Shown: positions 52,895-61,669, numbered from the stretch's first letter. The stretch: 64,000 nucleotides of DNA from Flavobacterium quisquiliarum (GCF_019308285.1 NZ_WWEM01000035.1:62001-126000); one strand, 5' to 3'. The notes: generated by a model not told the origin, from the letters alone. A program made the numbers and translations.

Positions 52895-53572
52895 ATGCTC
52901 AAAATTGCACATCGAGGCGCCAAAGCCTACGAACCTGAAAATACTTTACAAGCTTTTCAAAAAGCCTTAGACTTAAATTCAGACGGAATTGAACTCGATG
53001 TTCATTTGAGTTCGGATGGACATTTAATCGTAATTCACGACGAAACCATCGACAGAACCACTAACGGAAAAGGTCTAGTAAGTAGTTTTTCTTTAGCTGA
53101 GCTAAAATCATTTTTAATTGATGAAAAATACCAAATCCCAACTTTAAACGAAGTTTTTAATTTAGTTGACAAAAAATGCCTGATCAATATCGAATTAAAA
53201 GGTTTAGGAACTGCACCAAAAGTTGTTGCTTTAATTGAGAAATATATCTCAGAAAAAAACTGGAAATACGAGCATTTTATTATTTCAAGTTTTGAATGGA
53301 ATATGCTGGAAGAAACATCAAACCTAAATCCAAAAATTCCGATTGGTGTTTTAACAGAAGAAAATATAAATACCGCTTTGGCTTTCGCCGAAAAAATAAA
53401 AGCAAAAGCCATTAACCCCGATTTTAATTTATTGAATGAAGAAAATGTTCATCAAATGCAGGAAAAAGGATTTCTAGTTTTACCATGGACAGTAAACTCA
53501 GAACAAGACATTCAAAAAGTAAAAAGTTATCAAGTAAACGGAATTATCTCTGATAATCCAGATAAAATATAA
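52895..53572 (+). CDS. Glycerophosphodiester phosphodiesterase
   Basis: The 225-residue enzyme hydrolyses deacylated phospholipids to glycerol 3-phosphate and an alcohol. It starts IAHRGAKAYEPENTLQAF with the catalytic His and metal Glu, then GIELDVHLSSDGHLIVIHDETIDRTTNG with the metal Glu/Asp and second His. NIELKG holds a further metal ligand. There is no signal peptide, so it is cytoplasmic. It stands between two repeat elements and has no operon partner. Confidence 0.94.
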   Translation: MLKIAHRGAKAYEPENTLQAFQKALDLNSDGIELDVHLSSDGHLIVIHDETIDRTTNGKGLVSSFSLAELKSFLIDEKYQIPTLNEVFNLVDKKCLINIELKGLGTAPKVVALIEKYISEKNWKYEHFIISSFEWNMLEETSNLNPKIPIGVLTEENINTALAFAEKIKAKAINPDFNLLNEENVHQMQEKGFLVLPWTVNSEQDIQKVKSYQVNGIISDNPDKI

Positions 53573-53580
53573 AGTTTAAA

Positions 53581-53646
53581 TAGCCACGAATTCACGAATT
53601 ATTTTTTTACAATCTTTGAGAATAAAAATTCGTGAATTCGTGGCTA
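53581..53646. repeat. Inverted repeat, family B, copy 3
   Basis: The 20-bp arms (53581-53600 and 53627-53646) are exact complements around a loop with AATCTTTGAGAATAAA, as in copy 1. It ends 10 bases before the next ATG, so it forms most of that gene's leader. Confidence 0.92.
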
Positions 53647-53656
53647 ACAAAAAAAT

Positions 53657-54865
53657 ATGATCAAAAATTTCGACATAATAATCGTTGGCGGAGGCGCTGC
53701 AGGTTTTTTTACAGCAATTAATATTGCAGAGAAAAATCCGAAACTGAAAATTGCTATTTTAGAAAGAGGAAAAGAAGTTCTTTCTAAAGTCCGCGTTTCT
53801 GGTGGCGGACGATGCAACGTTACACACGCTTGTTTTGAACCTAACGAATTAGTTAAATTTTATCCTCGCGGAGAAAAAGAACTTCGTGGCCCTTTTCATC
53901 AATTCTGTTCTGGCGATACAATAGAATGGTTTGAAAAACACGGTGTCGAATTAAAAATTGAAGAAGACGGCAGAATGTTTCCTGTTTCCAATTCGTCACA
54001 AACCATTATAGATTGTTTCTTAAAAGCAACCGAAAAATTAGGTATAAAAGTTTTGACAGGTCAAAGCGTACAATCCATTTTCAAAAAAGAAAATCATTGG
54101 AAAATTGATACACAAACGGATAATTACGCTACAGAAAAATTAGTAATGGCAACGGGAAGTAATCCAAAAATATGGGAAATGCTTCAAGAACAAGGACACG
54201 CTGTTGTAAGCCCAGTTCCTTCCCTATTTACTTTCAATATTAAAGATTCGAGAATAAAAGAATTACCAGGCGTTGCTGCACAAGTCACTGTAAATGTAAA
54301 AGATACAAAACTAGAATCGACAGGACCTTTATTAATTACTCATTGGGGAATGAGCGGTCCAGCAATTCTGAAACTTTCAGCTTGGGGCGCACGTATTTTG
54401 CATGACAAAAATTATCAGTTTACGATTTTTGTGAATTGGCTTAATGATGTTGATTACGAAGATGCTGAAAAAATCTTAAAAGACTTAAAACAGGAACATG
54501 CTAAAAAAGCCGTTTCTAAAAAATCGCCTTTTGACTTCCCGAACCGTTTATGGGAAAGTTTAGTTCTGGCTTCAGGAATTGATTCAGAAACCAAATGGGC
54601 TGATTTATCTAAAATTCAATTGCAGAATCTAACTTCGCAATTAACCAAAGCAGAATTTAAAGTCAACGGAAAGAGTACTTTTAAAGAAGAATTTGTAACG
54701 GCTGGCGGAATCGATTTAAAGGAAATCAACTTTAAAAAAATGGAAAGTAAAATTCACGAAAACCTTTATTTTGCTGGGGAAATTGTAAACATAGACGCGA
54801 TAACAGGCGGATTTAATTTTCAGAATGCCTGGACAAGCGGGTTTATTCTGGCTCAAAATATTTAA
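53657..54865 (+). CDS. HI0933-family flavoprotein
   Basis: The 402-residue protein has an N-terminal FAD-binding Rossmann motif (IIIVGGGAAGFFTAINIAEK), VRVSGGGRCNVTHACF, the family hallmark, and the C-terminal FAD site YFAGEIVNIDAITGGFNFQN. This family (TIGR00275/BaiN-like) are NAD(P)/FAD-dependent oxidoreductases of mostly unknown substrate. It precedes the HAD phosphatase gene by six bases. Confidence 0.92.
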   Translation: MIKNFDIIIVGGGAAGFFTAINIAEKNPKLKIAILERGKEVLSKVRVSGGGRCNVTHACFEPNELVKFYPRGEKELRGPFHQFCSGDTIEWFEKHGVELKIEEDGRMFPVSNSSQTIIDCFLKATEKLGIKVLTGQSVQSIFKKENHWKIDTQTDNYATEKLVMATGSNPKIWEMLQEQGHAVVSPVPSLFTFNIKDSRIKELPGVAAQVTVNVKDTKLESTGPLLITHWGMSGPAILKLSAWGARILHDKNYQFTIFVNWLNDVDYEDAEKILKDLKQEHAKKAVSKKSPFDFPNRLWESLVLASGIDSETKWADLSKIQLQNLTSQLTKAEFKVNGKSTFKEEFVTAGGIDLKEINFKKMESKIHENLYFAGEIVNIDAITGGFNFQNAWTSGFILAQNI

Positions 54866-54871
54866 TATAAA

Positions 54872-55519
54872 ATGAAATTTAAAGGAATTATTTTTGATTT
54901 AGACGGAACGCTAGTAGATTCATTACACGATATTTCAGATGCGATGAATAAAGTACTTACCGCTCTAAGTTACCCAACACATGATTACGATACTTACCAA
55001 TATTTTATCGGAAGTGGTTTGCGAAATCTGGTAAGCAAAGCATTGCCAGCCACAAACAATTCTGATGATGAAATCGAAAGTTGTTTTGAATGTATGGTTG
55101 ATGAATATACTAAAATCTGTACCCTCAAAACAAAACCCTATGATGGAATTGTTGAACTGCTTGAAAAACTGACTTCACAAAACATAAAAATGGCGGTTTT
55201 CTCCAACAAAGCCGATGAATTGACTAAGAAAATAGCTTATGAATTATTTCCGAAACAATTTGATACAGCGGTTGGTTTAAGCACAGAAGAACTTAAAAAA
55301 CCAAATCCGTTTGAAGCGATTGAAATCAGTAAAAAATGGAATCTAAAACCAGAAGAAATCCTTTTTGTAGGCGATTCTGATATTGATATGAAAACGGCAA
55401 TAAACGCAAATATGTTTCCTGTAGGTGTTACTTGGGGTTACAGAACAGAAGATGAATTGAAATCTAGTGGAGCAAAAGTGGTTATTAATTCTGCTTCAGA
55501 ATTAATCGAAATATTGTAA
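54872..55519 (+). CDS. HAD-family hydrolase, phosphoglycolate-phosphatase-like
   Basis: The 215-residue HAD protein has motif I FDLDGTLVDSLHDI with both Asp residues, motif II VFSNKADE, the Lys in LKKPNPF and motif IV FVGDSDIDMKTA. The cap is helical (type C1), as in Gph. Its likely job is phosphoglycolate or a similar small phosphate ester; exact substrate uncertain. A Crp/Fnr-type regulator gene begins three bases after its stop, so the two are co-transcribed. Confidence 0.88.
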   Translation: MKFKGIIFDLDGTLVDSLHDISDAMNKVLTALSYPTHDYDTYQYFIGSGLRNLVSKALPATNNSDDEIESCFECMVDEYTKICTLKTKPYDGIVELLEKLTSQNIKMAVFSNKADELTKKIAYELFPKQFDTAVGLSTEELKKPNPFEAIEISKKWNLKPEEILFVGDSDIDMKTAINANMFPVGVTWGYRTEDELKSSGAKVVINSASELIEIL

Positions 55520-55522
55520 ATC

Positions 55523-56095
55523 GTGAATGCTGAATTACAAAAACAAATACTATCAATCACTTCGTTTTCTCAAAATGAAATCGAAATGATTGATTCTTGT
55601 TTTGAATATGAAAATTTTACTGCCAAAGAATTTCTTTCATCAATGGGGAAAATCAGCAATAAAATTTTCTTTATTGTTGACGGATTAGCACGTGTTTATT
55701 ACTTAAAAGACGGAAAAGAAATTACCACTTATTTAAGTTGTGATGAAGGCTTTATCGCTTCCTATTCTAGTTTTATAAACCAGACGTCTTCTTTTGAAAA
55801 TATTCAGTGCATTGAAGACTGCGAAGTCCTTTCCATCACTTTCGAAAAAATGCAGTTTTTGTATAACGAAATTCCGAATTGGGAACGCGTTGGAAGAATT
55901 TTGGCTGAACAGAATTACCTTTGTATGGCTGATCGTGTTTTAAAACTGCAAATGATTCCCGCCAAAGAAAAATACAAGACATTTCTAGCATCGGCTCCAG
56001 CCAAAATAATACAGAGAACACCTTTAATTTATATCGCTTCTTTTCTCGGAATTACACCCGAATCACTCAGCAGAATTCGTCAGGACATTTCTTAA
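55523..56095 (+). CDS. Crp/Fnr-family transcription regulator
   Basis: The 190-residue protein has a cyclic-nucleotide-binding-like beta-roll at residues about 20-115 (KIFFIVDGLARVYYLKDGKEI) and a C-terminal region IYIASFLGITPESLSRIRQDI, the compact helix-turn-helix found in Bacteroidota Crp/Fnr proteins. No Fe-S cysteines of the Fnr type are seen. The start is GTG 55523, as no ATG is available near it. The neighbouring metallo-beta-lactamase gene, 61 bases downstream, may be a target. Confidence 0.88.
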   Translation: MNAELQKQILSITSFSQNEIEMIDSCFEYENFTAKEFLSSMGKISNKIFFIVDGLARVYYLKDGKEITTYLSCDEGFIASYSSFINQTSSFENIQCIEDCEVLSITFEKMQFLYNEIPNWERVGRILAEQNYLCMADRVLKLQMIPAKEKYKTFLASAPAKIIQRTPLIYIASFLGITPESLSRIRQDIS

Positions 56096-56156
56096 CATTT
56101 ATCAAGTGAGTTGAAAAACGGAATTCAAATCTTTGTCAAAATAAAATTTGAAAAAG

Positions 56157-56831
56157 ATGAAGCATATTGCCAAAGACGTTTACCAAATCCCTTTACTTCT
56201 AAGAAATGCCATTAATTGTTATTTAATTGAAGATGTTTTAATTGATGCTGGAATTCGAAGTTCTGCAAATACCATTTTAAAAGATTTAAAAGACAAAACT
56301 ATTACCAAACACGCTTTAACGCACGCACATGCCGATCATCAGGGAAGTAGTAAAATTATCTGCGAAACTCTGAACATTCCTCTTTTGTGCAGTGAATCCG
56401 AAAAAGAATTTGCCGAAAACGGAAACGTAATTAAAGAATACCCAAATCCAAATCACATTATTTCGAAATTTCAGAAAAACTTCTGGGCAGGAAAAGGGCA
56501 TCCAGTTTCTGAAACTTTAAAAGAAGGCGATCAAATTGGCGGATTTACCGTTATTGAAACGCCAGGACATTCGAGAGGACATTTGTCTTTTTTCAGAGAA
56601 AAAGACGGCGTTTTGATTGTGGGCGATGTGATGACCAATATGAATTTGTTGACTACAAAAGTTGGTCTGCATGAACCGCCTCATTTATTTACTGCTGATC
56701 AGAAAACCAATAGAAAATCGATACTAAAATTAGCTTCATTACAACCCAAAATATTGTGTTTTGGCCACGGCCCTATTTTATTTAACAATGGAGAATTGGA
56801 GAAGTTCAAAAACTCGATTAAATTTAATTAA
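56157..56831 (+). CDS. Metallo-beta-lactamase-fold hydrolase
   Basis: The 224-residue protein has the MBL metal motif THAHADHQG, then ETPGHSRGHLSFF with the third His, VGDVM with the bridging Asp and CFGHGP with the final His. It is a glyoxalase II-like hydrolase with unknown substrate. ATG 56157 is preferred to an in-frame TTG nine bases upstream. It lies downstream of the Crp/Fnr-type gene. Confidence 0.9.
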   Translation: MKHIAKDVYQIPLLLRNAINCYLIEDVLIDAGIRSSANTILKDLKDKTITKHALTHAHADHQGSSKIICETLNIPLLCSESEKEFAENGNVIKEYPNPNHIISKFQKNFWAGKGHPVSETLKEGDQIGGFTVIETPGHSRGHLSFFREKDGVLIVGDVMTNMNLLTTKVGLHEPPHLFTADQKTNRKSILKLASLQPKILCFGHGPILFNNGELEKFKNSIKFN

Positions 56832-56904
56832 CAAGAATTTACAGATTCTGTAAGTTTTCATTAAGACAATTCTAATAATTTTACTCTCAACTAATTAATC
56901 CTGT

Positions 56905-57630
56905 ATGAGAGTAAAATTACTTACCACAATTTCTATTTTCACTTATCAACTTAGTATTTCTCAATCCGAAAAAGTATTAAATGGAAAAGTTCTTTCGCAG
57001 AATTTACCACTTAATAAAGTGGAAGTAATTAATAAAACTGCCAAAACAAGCACAAGAACAAATGAACTAGGCGAGTTTTCGATTCTCGTTCGCCCAAAAG
57101 ATAGTCTCCTTTTTTTCTCCAGAGATTATTTCTTCAAAAGATTAAAAATTTCTCAGCAAAACATCGATCAGAATAATATTGTAGTGAATATGATTTTGAA
57201 ACCAGAAGAACTCGATGAAGTGCTAATTACAGATATAAAATTTCCTAAAGTTAGCGTCGCAGATGAAAATTCTACTATAACACCAAGGCCAGCAATATCT
57301 AATCCTGGCGTCTATACCGGCGGAATTACAAACGGAGCAGATTTGCTTGCTATTTTTAGTTTGTTTACTAGAAAAGATAAAAAAGCAAAAAATAAAAGCA
57401 AAAGTCACGAATTGACTTTTAAACAATTAGTTCATTCTACAGTACCTTTAGATTTTTTCTCAAATGATTTAAACTTAAATCCTGAAGAAAAAGAACTTTT
57501 TATCGAGTTCTGTGATGCTGATCCTAATTCTCAATTCATTCTAAAACAAAAAAATCTGATTTATACACTAGACTTTTTACATACTAAAAATCAAGAATTT
57601 AAAAAACTGAATTCTGGAATTAAAAACTAA
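56905..57630 (+). CDS. Carboxypeptidase-regulatory-like domain protein (tandem copy 1)
   Basis: The 241-residue secreted protein has a signal peptide (ending LSISQ) and a CarboxypepD_reg-like beta-sandwich at about residues 20-105 (KVLNGKVLSQNLPLNKVEVI, TSTRTNELGEFSIL, KDSLLFFSRDYFFKRL). The C-terminal half is helical and polar (LFIEFCDADPNSQFI). It is about half identical by eye to the next gene, strongest in the N-terminal 100 residues. Cargo or partner unknown; the domain often marks outer-membrane or surface proteins in this phylum. Confidence 0.85.
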   Translation: MRVKLLTTISIFTYQLSISQSEKVLNGKVLSQNLPLNKVEVINKTAKTSTRTNELGEFSILVRPKDSLLFFSRDYFFKRLKISQQNIDQNNIVVNMILKPEELDEVLITDIKFPKVSVADENSTITPRPAISNPGVYTGGITNGADLLAIFSLFTRKDKKAKNKSKSHELTFKQLVHSTVPLDFFSNDLNLNPEEKELFIEFCDADPNSQFILKQKNLIYTLDFLHTKNQEFKKLNSGIKN

Positions 57631-57644
57631 AAAGTCTTTTTTGT

Positions 57645-58358
57645 ATGAAAGTAAAATTACTCACAACCATTTCTTTTTTCACTTATCAACTAAGTATTTC
57701 TCAAACCGAAAAATTACTTCATGGAAAAGTCATTTCTAACAATATTCCTCTGAATAAAGTTGAAGTTATAAACAAGACAGCCAAAACAAGTACTACGACA
57801 AATACTTTGGGAGAGTTTTCTATTTTGGTAAAAGCAAAAGACAGCTTGTTATTTTTTACTAAAGATTATTTTTTCACAAGAATTAAAGTTACTTCTGAAA
57901 ACATACAAACCAATAATCTAGTCGTTAAAATGATTCCTAAACCTGAGGAACTAGAGGAAGTAATAATACCAGCTGAAATCAAATTTGATCCGTTGCCTCC
58001 AGATCCTGAAACTGTAGCAGAAATCGACAGAGACAAAAGAGCTAAGGACTTAAAACATTATATTCCGCAATATAATGACGGTAGCATTACAAACGGAATG
58101 CAGACTAGTTTTAAATTCAGTCTTGGGAAATCTCGTGAAAAAGACGAACCTGAAAGCGCATTCAAAAAACTTATAAGAAAAACTTGTTCTAAAGATTTCT
58201 TTACAAAAAACTTAAAAATAGCAGCTGAACAAAAAGAACTTTTTATTGATTTCTGCGATGCCGACCCAAAGTCTAAAAGCATTACTGCAAATCCAAATAT
58301 TTTAACCACAATTGAATTTCTGACTGCTAAAAATGAAGAATTTAAGAAGCTGAAATAG
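57645..58358 (+). CDS. Carboxypeptidase-regulatory-like domain protein (tandem copy 2)
   Basis: The 237-residue paralogue of the preceding gene, 14 bases downstream, has the same order of parts: signal peptide (LSISQ), beta-sandwich (KLLHGKVISNNIPLNKVEVI, TSTTTNTLGEFSIL), then a diverged middle (about 115-150, Pro/Asp-rich) and a similar C-terminal helix block (LFIDFCDADPKSKSI). The nucleotide similarity across the start (ATGAAAGTAAAATTACT) shows that this is a gene duplication. Confidence 0.85.
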   Translation: MKVKLLTTISFFTYQLSISQTEKLLHGKVISNNIPLNKVEVINKTAKTSTTTNTLGEFSILVKAKDSLLFFTKDYFFTRIKVTSENIQTNNLVVKMIPKPEELEEVIIPAEIKFDPLPPDPETVAEIDRDKRAKDLKHYIPQYNDGSITNGMQTSFKFSLGKSREKDEPESAFKKLIRKTCSKDFFTKNLKIAAEQKELFIDFCDADPKSKSITANPNILTTIEFLTAKNEEFKKLK

Positions 58359-58393
58359 CTTTCTACATCTGACAAACCTGAAACTAAAAAAAT

Positions 58394-58870
58394 TTACTTA
58401 TTCAACCACCAAATACTGGCATTCAAAATAGTAGCAAATCCAACCCATGCTAAATATGGGATTAATAAATAACCCGAAATTTTATTGATTTTGATGAACT
58501 TCAAATAGGTTTCATAAATCATCAGCCATAAAAGAGCAATTTCGATTAAAGCCAACATTGGATTTTTTAGTCCGAAGAATAAATAAGACCAAATCGCATT
58601 TAAAATCAATTGTATTATAAAAAACAATAATGCTTTTTTAACTTCTTCGGTCTGTTCTTTAATTTTATCCCAAACCAATGCTGCCGCAACGGCCATAAAA
58701 ATGTAAAGCACTGTCCAAACTGGCATAAAAATCCAGTTCGGCGGATTAAAAACTGGTTTTTCTAAAGTTACATACCACGTCTCAATGCTTGGTCTTGTAA
58801 CCAAACTTGCAGAATATCCAACTGTTAAACAAATAATTAATGCTATAGCAATTTTTACGAACTTATTCAT
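58394..58870 (-). CDS. tspO: TspO/MBR-family membrane protein
   Basis: The 158-residue protein has five membrane helices and the TspO landmarks WYVTLEKPVFNPPNWIFMPVWTVLYIFMAVAA (split here over residues about 39-70) and LILNAIWSYLFFGL. TspO binds porphyrins and related ligands; its physiological role in bacteria is debated. ATG 58870 is chosen; ATG 58891 would add seven residues. It is divergent from mvaD, with inverted repeats in the shared upstream region. Confidence 0.92.
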   Translation of the reverse strand: MNKFVKIAIALIICLTVGYSASLVTRPSIETWYVTLEKPVFNPPNWIFMPVWTVLYIFMAVAAALVWDKIKEQTEEVKKALLFFIIQLILNAIWSYLFFGLKNPMLALIEIALLWLMIYETYLKFIKINKISGYLLIPYLAWVGFATILNASIWWLNK

Positions 58871-58914
58871 TTTATTAAATTTTGTAGTCAAAAATAGTTA
58901 AAAGAAAGGTTTTA

Positions 58915-58981
58915 ACCATATAAGTGATAGAAGTTCATTTTAGCAAAACCAACTTATAATTTCTTATATAACTTATATGGT
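58915..58981. promoter_or_regulatory. Inverted repeat in the tspO-mvaD divergent region
   Basis: ACCATATAAGT (58915-58925) is exactly complementary to ACTTATATGGT (58971-58981). More ACTTATA units lie between them (about 58951-58970). A -7-like box for tspO (TATTTTTG on the minus strand, 58896-58889) lies on one side and mvaD's -7 box on the other. Operator function is inference. Confidence 0.45.
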
Positions 58982-58997
58982 GGAAAAATGAAAAAGT

Positions 58998-59005
58998 TAT
59001 CTTTG
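58998..59005 (+). promoter_or_regulatory. Probable -7 promoter box of mvaD
   Basis: TATCTTTG matches TAnnTTTG, 17 bases before the ATG at 59023, giving a very short leader. No clear -33 TTG is present. Confidence 0.5.
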
Positions 59006-59022
59006 CCAAAATTTTATATTTC

Positions 59023-60105
59023 ATGTTTACAGCAGCCGATTTTATTCCAAATCCATATACTTCAACAATCGAAAACGGAAACTTTGAGTGGAGCGCTCCA
59101 AGTAACATTGCCTTAGTAAAATACTGGGGGAAAAAGGACAATCAGATTCCGGCAAATCCTTCGGTTAGTTTTACGCTTAACAACTGTAAAACCATTACAA
59201 AATTAGGTTTTGAAAAAAGAACAAACCAAAATTCTTTTTCTTTTGATTTACTTTTTGAAGGAAAACCAAAAGAAGATTTCAAACCAAAAATTCAGAAGTT
59301 TTTAGAAAGAGTTGAAGTTTATCTGCCGTTTTTGAAAGACTATCATTTTACGATTGATACACAAAATACTTTTCCGCATAGTTCAGGGATCGCTTCTTCT
59401 GCATCTGGAATGGCTGCGCTGGCAATGAATTTTATGAGTTTAGAAAAACTTTTAAATCCTGAAATGACTGATGAGTATTTCTATCAAAAAGCTTCGTTTC
59501 TAGCCCGTTTAGGTTCTGGAAGCGCCTGCCGAAGCGTAAAAGGAAATGTTGTTGTTTGGGGAAATCAGGCAAATATTAAAGGAAGTACAGATCTATTTGG
59601 GGTAGAATTTCCATACAATATTCATGAAAATTTCAAGAATTATCAAGATACGATTTTATTAGTTGATAAAGGAGAAAAACAAGTTTCAAGTACAGTAGGA
59701 CATGATTTAATGCACAATCATCCTTATGCAGAAAGACGTTTTGCCCAAGCACACGAAAATCTGGATAAATTGATTGCTATTTTTAAAAGCGGTGACCTGC
59801 AAGAATTCATTAAAGTGGTAGAAAGTGAAGCATTGACTTTACACGCCATGATGATGACCTCAATGCCGTATTTTATTTTAATGAAGCCAAACACGCTGCA
59901 AATCATAAATGCGATTTGGAAATTCAGAAATGAAACCCAGATTCCTGTGTGTTTTACGCTTGATGCTGGTGCCAATGTACATGTGCTTTATCCCGAAAAC
60001 GTTACCGAAAAAGTATTACAATTTATTCAGGACGAATTAGTTGTATTTTGTCAGAATAGTCAATACATTTGCGACAAAATTGGAGAGGGTGCAATTGCAT
60101 TATAA
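59023..60105 (+). CDS. mvaD: Diphosphomevalonate decarboxylase
   Basis: The 360-residue GHMP-fold enzyme converts mevalonate diphosphate to isopentenyl diphosphate. SNIALVKYWGKKD is the diagnostic N-terminal motif, SSGIASSASGMAALA is the ATP/substrate loop and RLGSGSACRSVKG the catalytic region. It starts a plus-strand run that goes on through a toxin-antitoxin pair to mevalonate kinase. Confidence 0.95.
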   Translation: MFTAADFIPNPYTSTIENGNFEWSAPSNIALVKYWGKKDNQIPANPSVSFTLNNCKTITKLGFEKRTNQNSFSFDLLFEGKPKEDFKPKIQKFLERVEVYLPFLKDYHFTIDTQNTFPHSSGIASSASGMAALAMNFMSLEKLLNPEMTDEYFYQKASFLARLGSGSACRSVKGNVVVWGNQANIKGSTDLFGVEFPYNIHENFKNYQDTILLVDKGEKQVSSTVGHDLMHNHPYAERRFAQAHENLDKLIAIFKSGDLQEFIKVVESEALTLHAMMMTSMPYFILMKPNTLQIINAIWKFRNETQIPVCFTLDAGANVHVLYPENVTEKVLQFIQDELVVFCQNSQYICDKIGEGAIAL

Positions 60106-60137
60106 TTTTGCGTATCTTTAGTTAAATTTTTTTGGTT

Positions 60138-60356
60138 ATGGACATTCAATTAGAAAAACGTGAGGTGATGGAGATTATAAAAGGTATAGATGACCTTTCA
60201 ATCATTTTGGCTGTCAAAGAATTGTTAACCAAAAAGAAAAAAGATTGGTGGGATGATTTAACTGATGAGCAAAAAGCAGAAATTGAAGAAGGAGAAAGAC
60301 AAATTGAACGTGGTGAATTTGTTGAATACGAAGAAATGATGAAAAGATTTCGTTAA
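60138..60356 (+). CDS. Antitoxin of a ParE/RelE-type pair
   Basis: The 72-residue acidic protein (EMMKRF at the end) has a helical N-terminus (REVMEIIKGIDDLSIILAVKELL) and an acidic C-terminal tail (WWDDLTDEQKAEIEEGERQI), the common layout of small antitoxins that pair with ParE/RelE toxins in Bacteroidota. ATG 60138 is chosen. It overlaps the toxin gene by one base (TAATG). DNA binding is not evident from the sequence. Confidence 0.82.
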   Translation: MDIQLEKREVMEIIKGIDDLSIILAVKELLTKKKKDWWDDLTDEQKAEIEEGERQIERGEFVEYEEMMKRFR

Positions 60357-60661
60357 TGAAAAGAACAATCGTCTTTTCAAAAAATGCTGAAAAACGTTTA
60401 TCTGATTTATTTGAATATTTAGAAGGTCGATGGTCGGAAAGAATAAAAAATAAGTTTATATCAAATCTCGACAAAGTAATTTATCTAATTCAGATTGAAC
60501 CAGAAATTTTTCCTAAATCGGAATTAAATAAAAACTATCGAAAATGTGTCTTATCAAAACAGACCACAATTTATTATAAATTCAACACAAAAAGAGTAGA
60601 GATAATTACATTTTTCGACACCAGACAAAACCCAAATAAAATTAAGAAAGACATAAAATAA
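60356..60661 (+). CDS. ParE/RelE-superfamily toxin
   Basis: The 101-residue basic protein has the RelE/ParE fold pattern: KRTIVFSKNAEKRLSDLFEYLEGRWSERIKNKFI, then strands KSELNKNYRKCVLSKQTTIYYKF and VEIITFFDTRQNP. The closing DTRQNP is a ParE-type end. It would inhibit gyrase or cut mRNA; which one is unclear. Coupled to the antitoxin by a one-base overlap, and followed by mevalonate kinase after three bases. Confidence 0.88.
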   Translation: MKRTIVFSKNAEKRLSDLFEYLEGRWSERIKNKFISNLDKVIYLIQIEPEIFPKSELNKNYRKCVLSKQTTIYYKFNTKRVEIITFFDTRQNPNKIKKDIK

Positions 60662-60664
60662 ATC

Positions 60665-61603
60665 ATGAAAGGACCATTATTTTATTCAAAAATATTACTT
60701 TTTGGAGAGTACGGAATCATCCGCGATTCAAAAGGTCTTGCTATTCCTTATAACTTTTACAATGGCGCTTTGAAAAAGTCGGAAGAACCTTCAGACGAAG
60801 CCATTGCTTCAAATAAAAGTTTGAGAAGTTTTGCTTCTTATCTTGAAGTCTTACACACACAGCAGCCGGATTTGGTTACTTTCGATTTAGAAAACCTTAA
60901 AAATGATGTCGAAACTGGAATGTATTTCGATTCTAGTATTCCGCAAGGATACGGTGTTGGAAGCAGCGGTGCACTTGTAGCGGCGATTTATGATAAATAT
61001 GCTACGAACAAGATCACAGTTCTGGAAAATTTGACACGCGAAAAACTTTTACAGTTAAAAAATATATTTTCTCAAATGGAGAGTTTTTTCCACGGAAAAA
61101 GCTCTGGTCTAGATCCGTTGAACAGTTATTTGAGCATTCCAATTTTAATTAATTCTAAAGATAATATTCAGACAACTGGCATTCCGACTCAAAGTTTAGA
61201 CGGAAAAGGTGCTGTGTTCTTGTTAGACTCTGGAATTATTGGAGAAACAGCTCCAATGATCAGCATTTTTATGGAAAACCTAAAAGACAAAGGTTTCCGT
61301 GCCATGCTTAAAAACCAATTCGTAAAATACACAGACATCTGTATCGACAACTTCCTGCATGGTGACATGAAGTCTTTGATTGGCAATACTAAAAAACTTT
61401 CTAAAGTTGTTTTAAATAACTTCAAACCAATGATTCCCGAACAATTTCATGCTATTTGGCAAAAAGGAATCGACACCAACGATTATTACCTAAAACTTTG
61501 CGGTTCTGGCGGAGGCGGTTATATTCTTGGTTTTACCGAAGATTTAGAACGCGCCAAAACCTCTCTGAAAGACTTCAAATTAGAAGTTGTTTATCAGTTT
61601 TAA
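60665..61603 (+). CDS. mvk: Mevalonate kinase
   Basis: The 312-residue GHMP kinase starts FYSKILLFGEYGIIRDSKGLAIP, matches the kinase loop as PQGYGVGSSGALVAAIYD, has FHGKSSGLDPLNSY (catalytic Asp in the GLDP block) and ends with LCGSGGGGYILGF, the third GHMP motif. It phosphorylates mevalonate, between HMG-CoA reductase (20.1 kb) and the decarboxylase mvaD (59 kb). The gene lies three bases after the toxin gene. Confidence 0.92.
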   Translation: MKGPLFYSKILLFGEYGIIRDSKGLAIPYNFYNGALKKSEEPSDEAIASNKSLRSFASYLEVLHTQQPDLVTFDLENLKNDVETGMYFDSSIPQGYGVGSSGALVAAIYDKYATNKITVLENLTREKLLQLKNIFSQMESFFHGKSSGLDPLNSYLSIPILINSKDNIQTTGIPTQSLDGKGAVFLLDSGIIGETAPMISIFMENLKDKGFRAMLKNQFVKYTDICIDNFLHGDMKSLIGNTKKLSKVVLNNFKPMIPEQFHAIWQKGIDTNDYYLKLCGSGGGGYILGFTEDLERAKTSLKDFKLEVVYQF

Positions 61604-61669
61604 TTCCCTTAAAAGCCGAAGTTATTTGAGTAGATTTTTATAAGTTTTCATCCTAAAAAGTTATTTATT

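Noticed and set aside
50964..53646. Three similar repeats considered as a CRISPR array
   Set aside because: Units are 1-2 kb apart with genes between them, each is an inverted repeat, and there are no cas genes.
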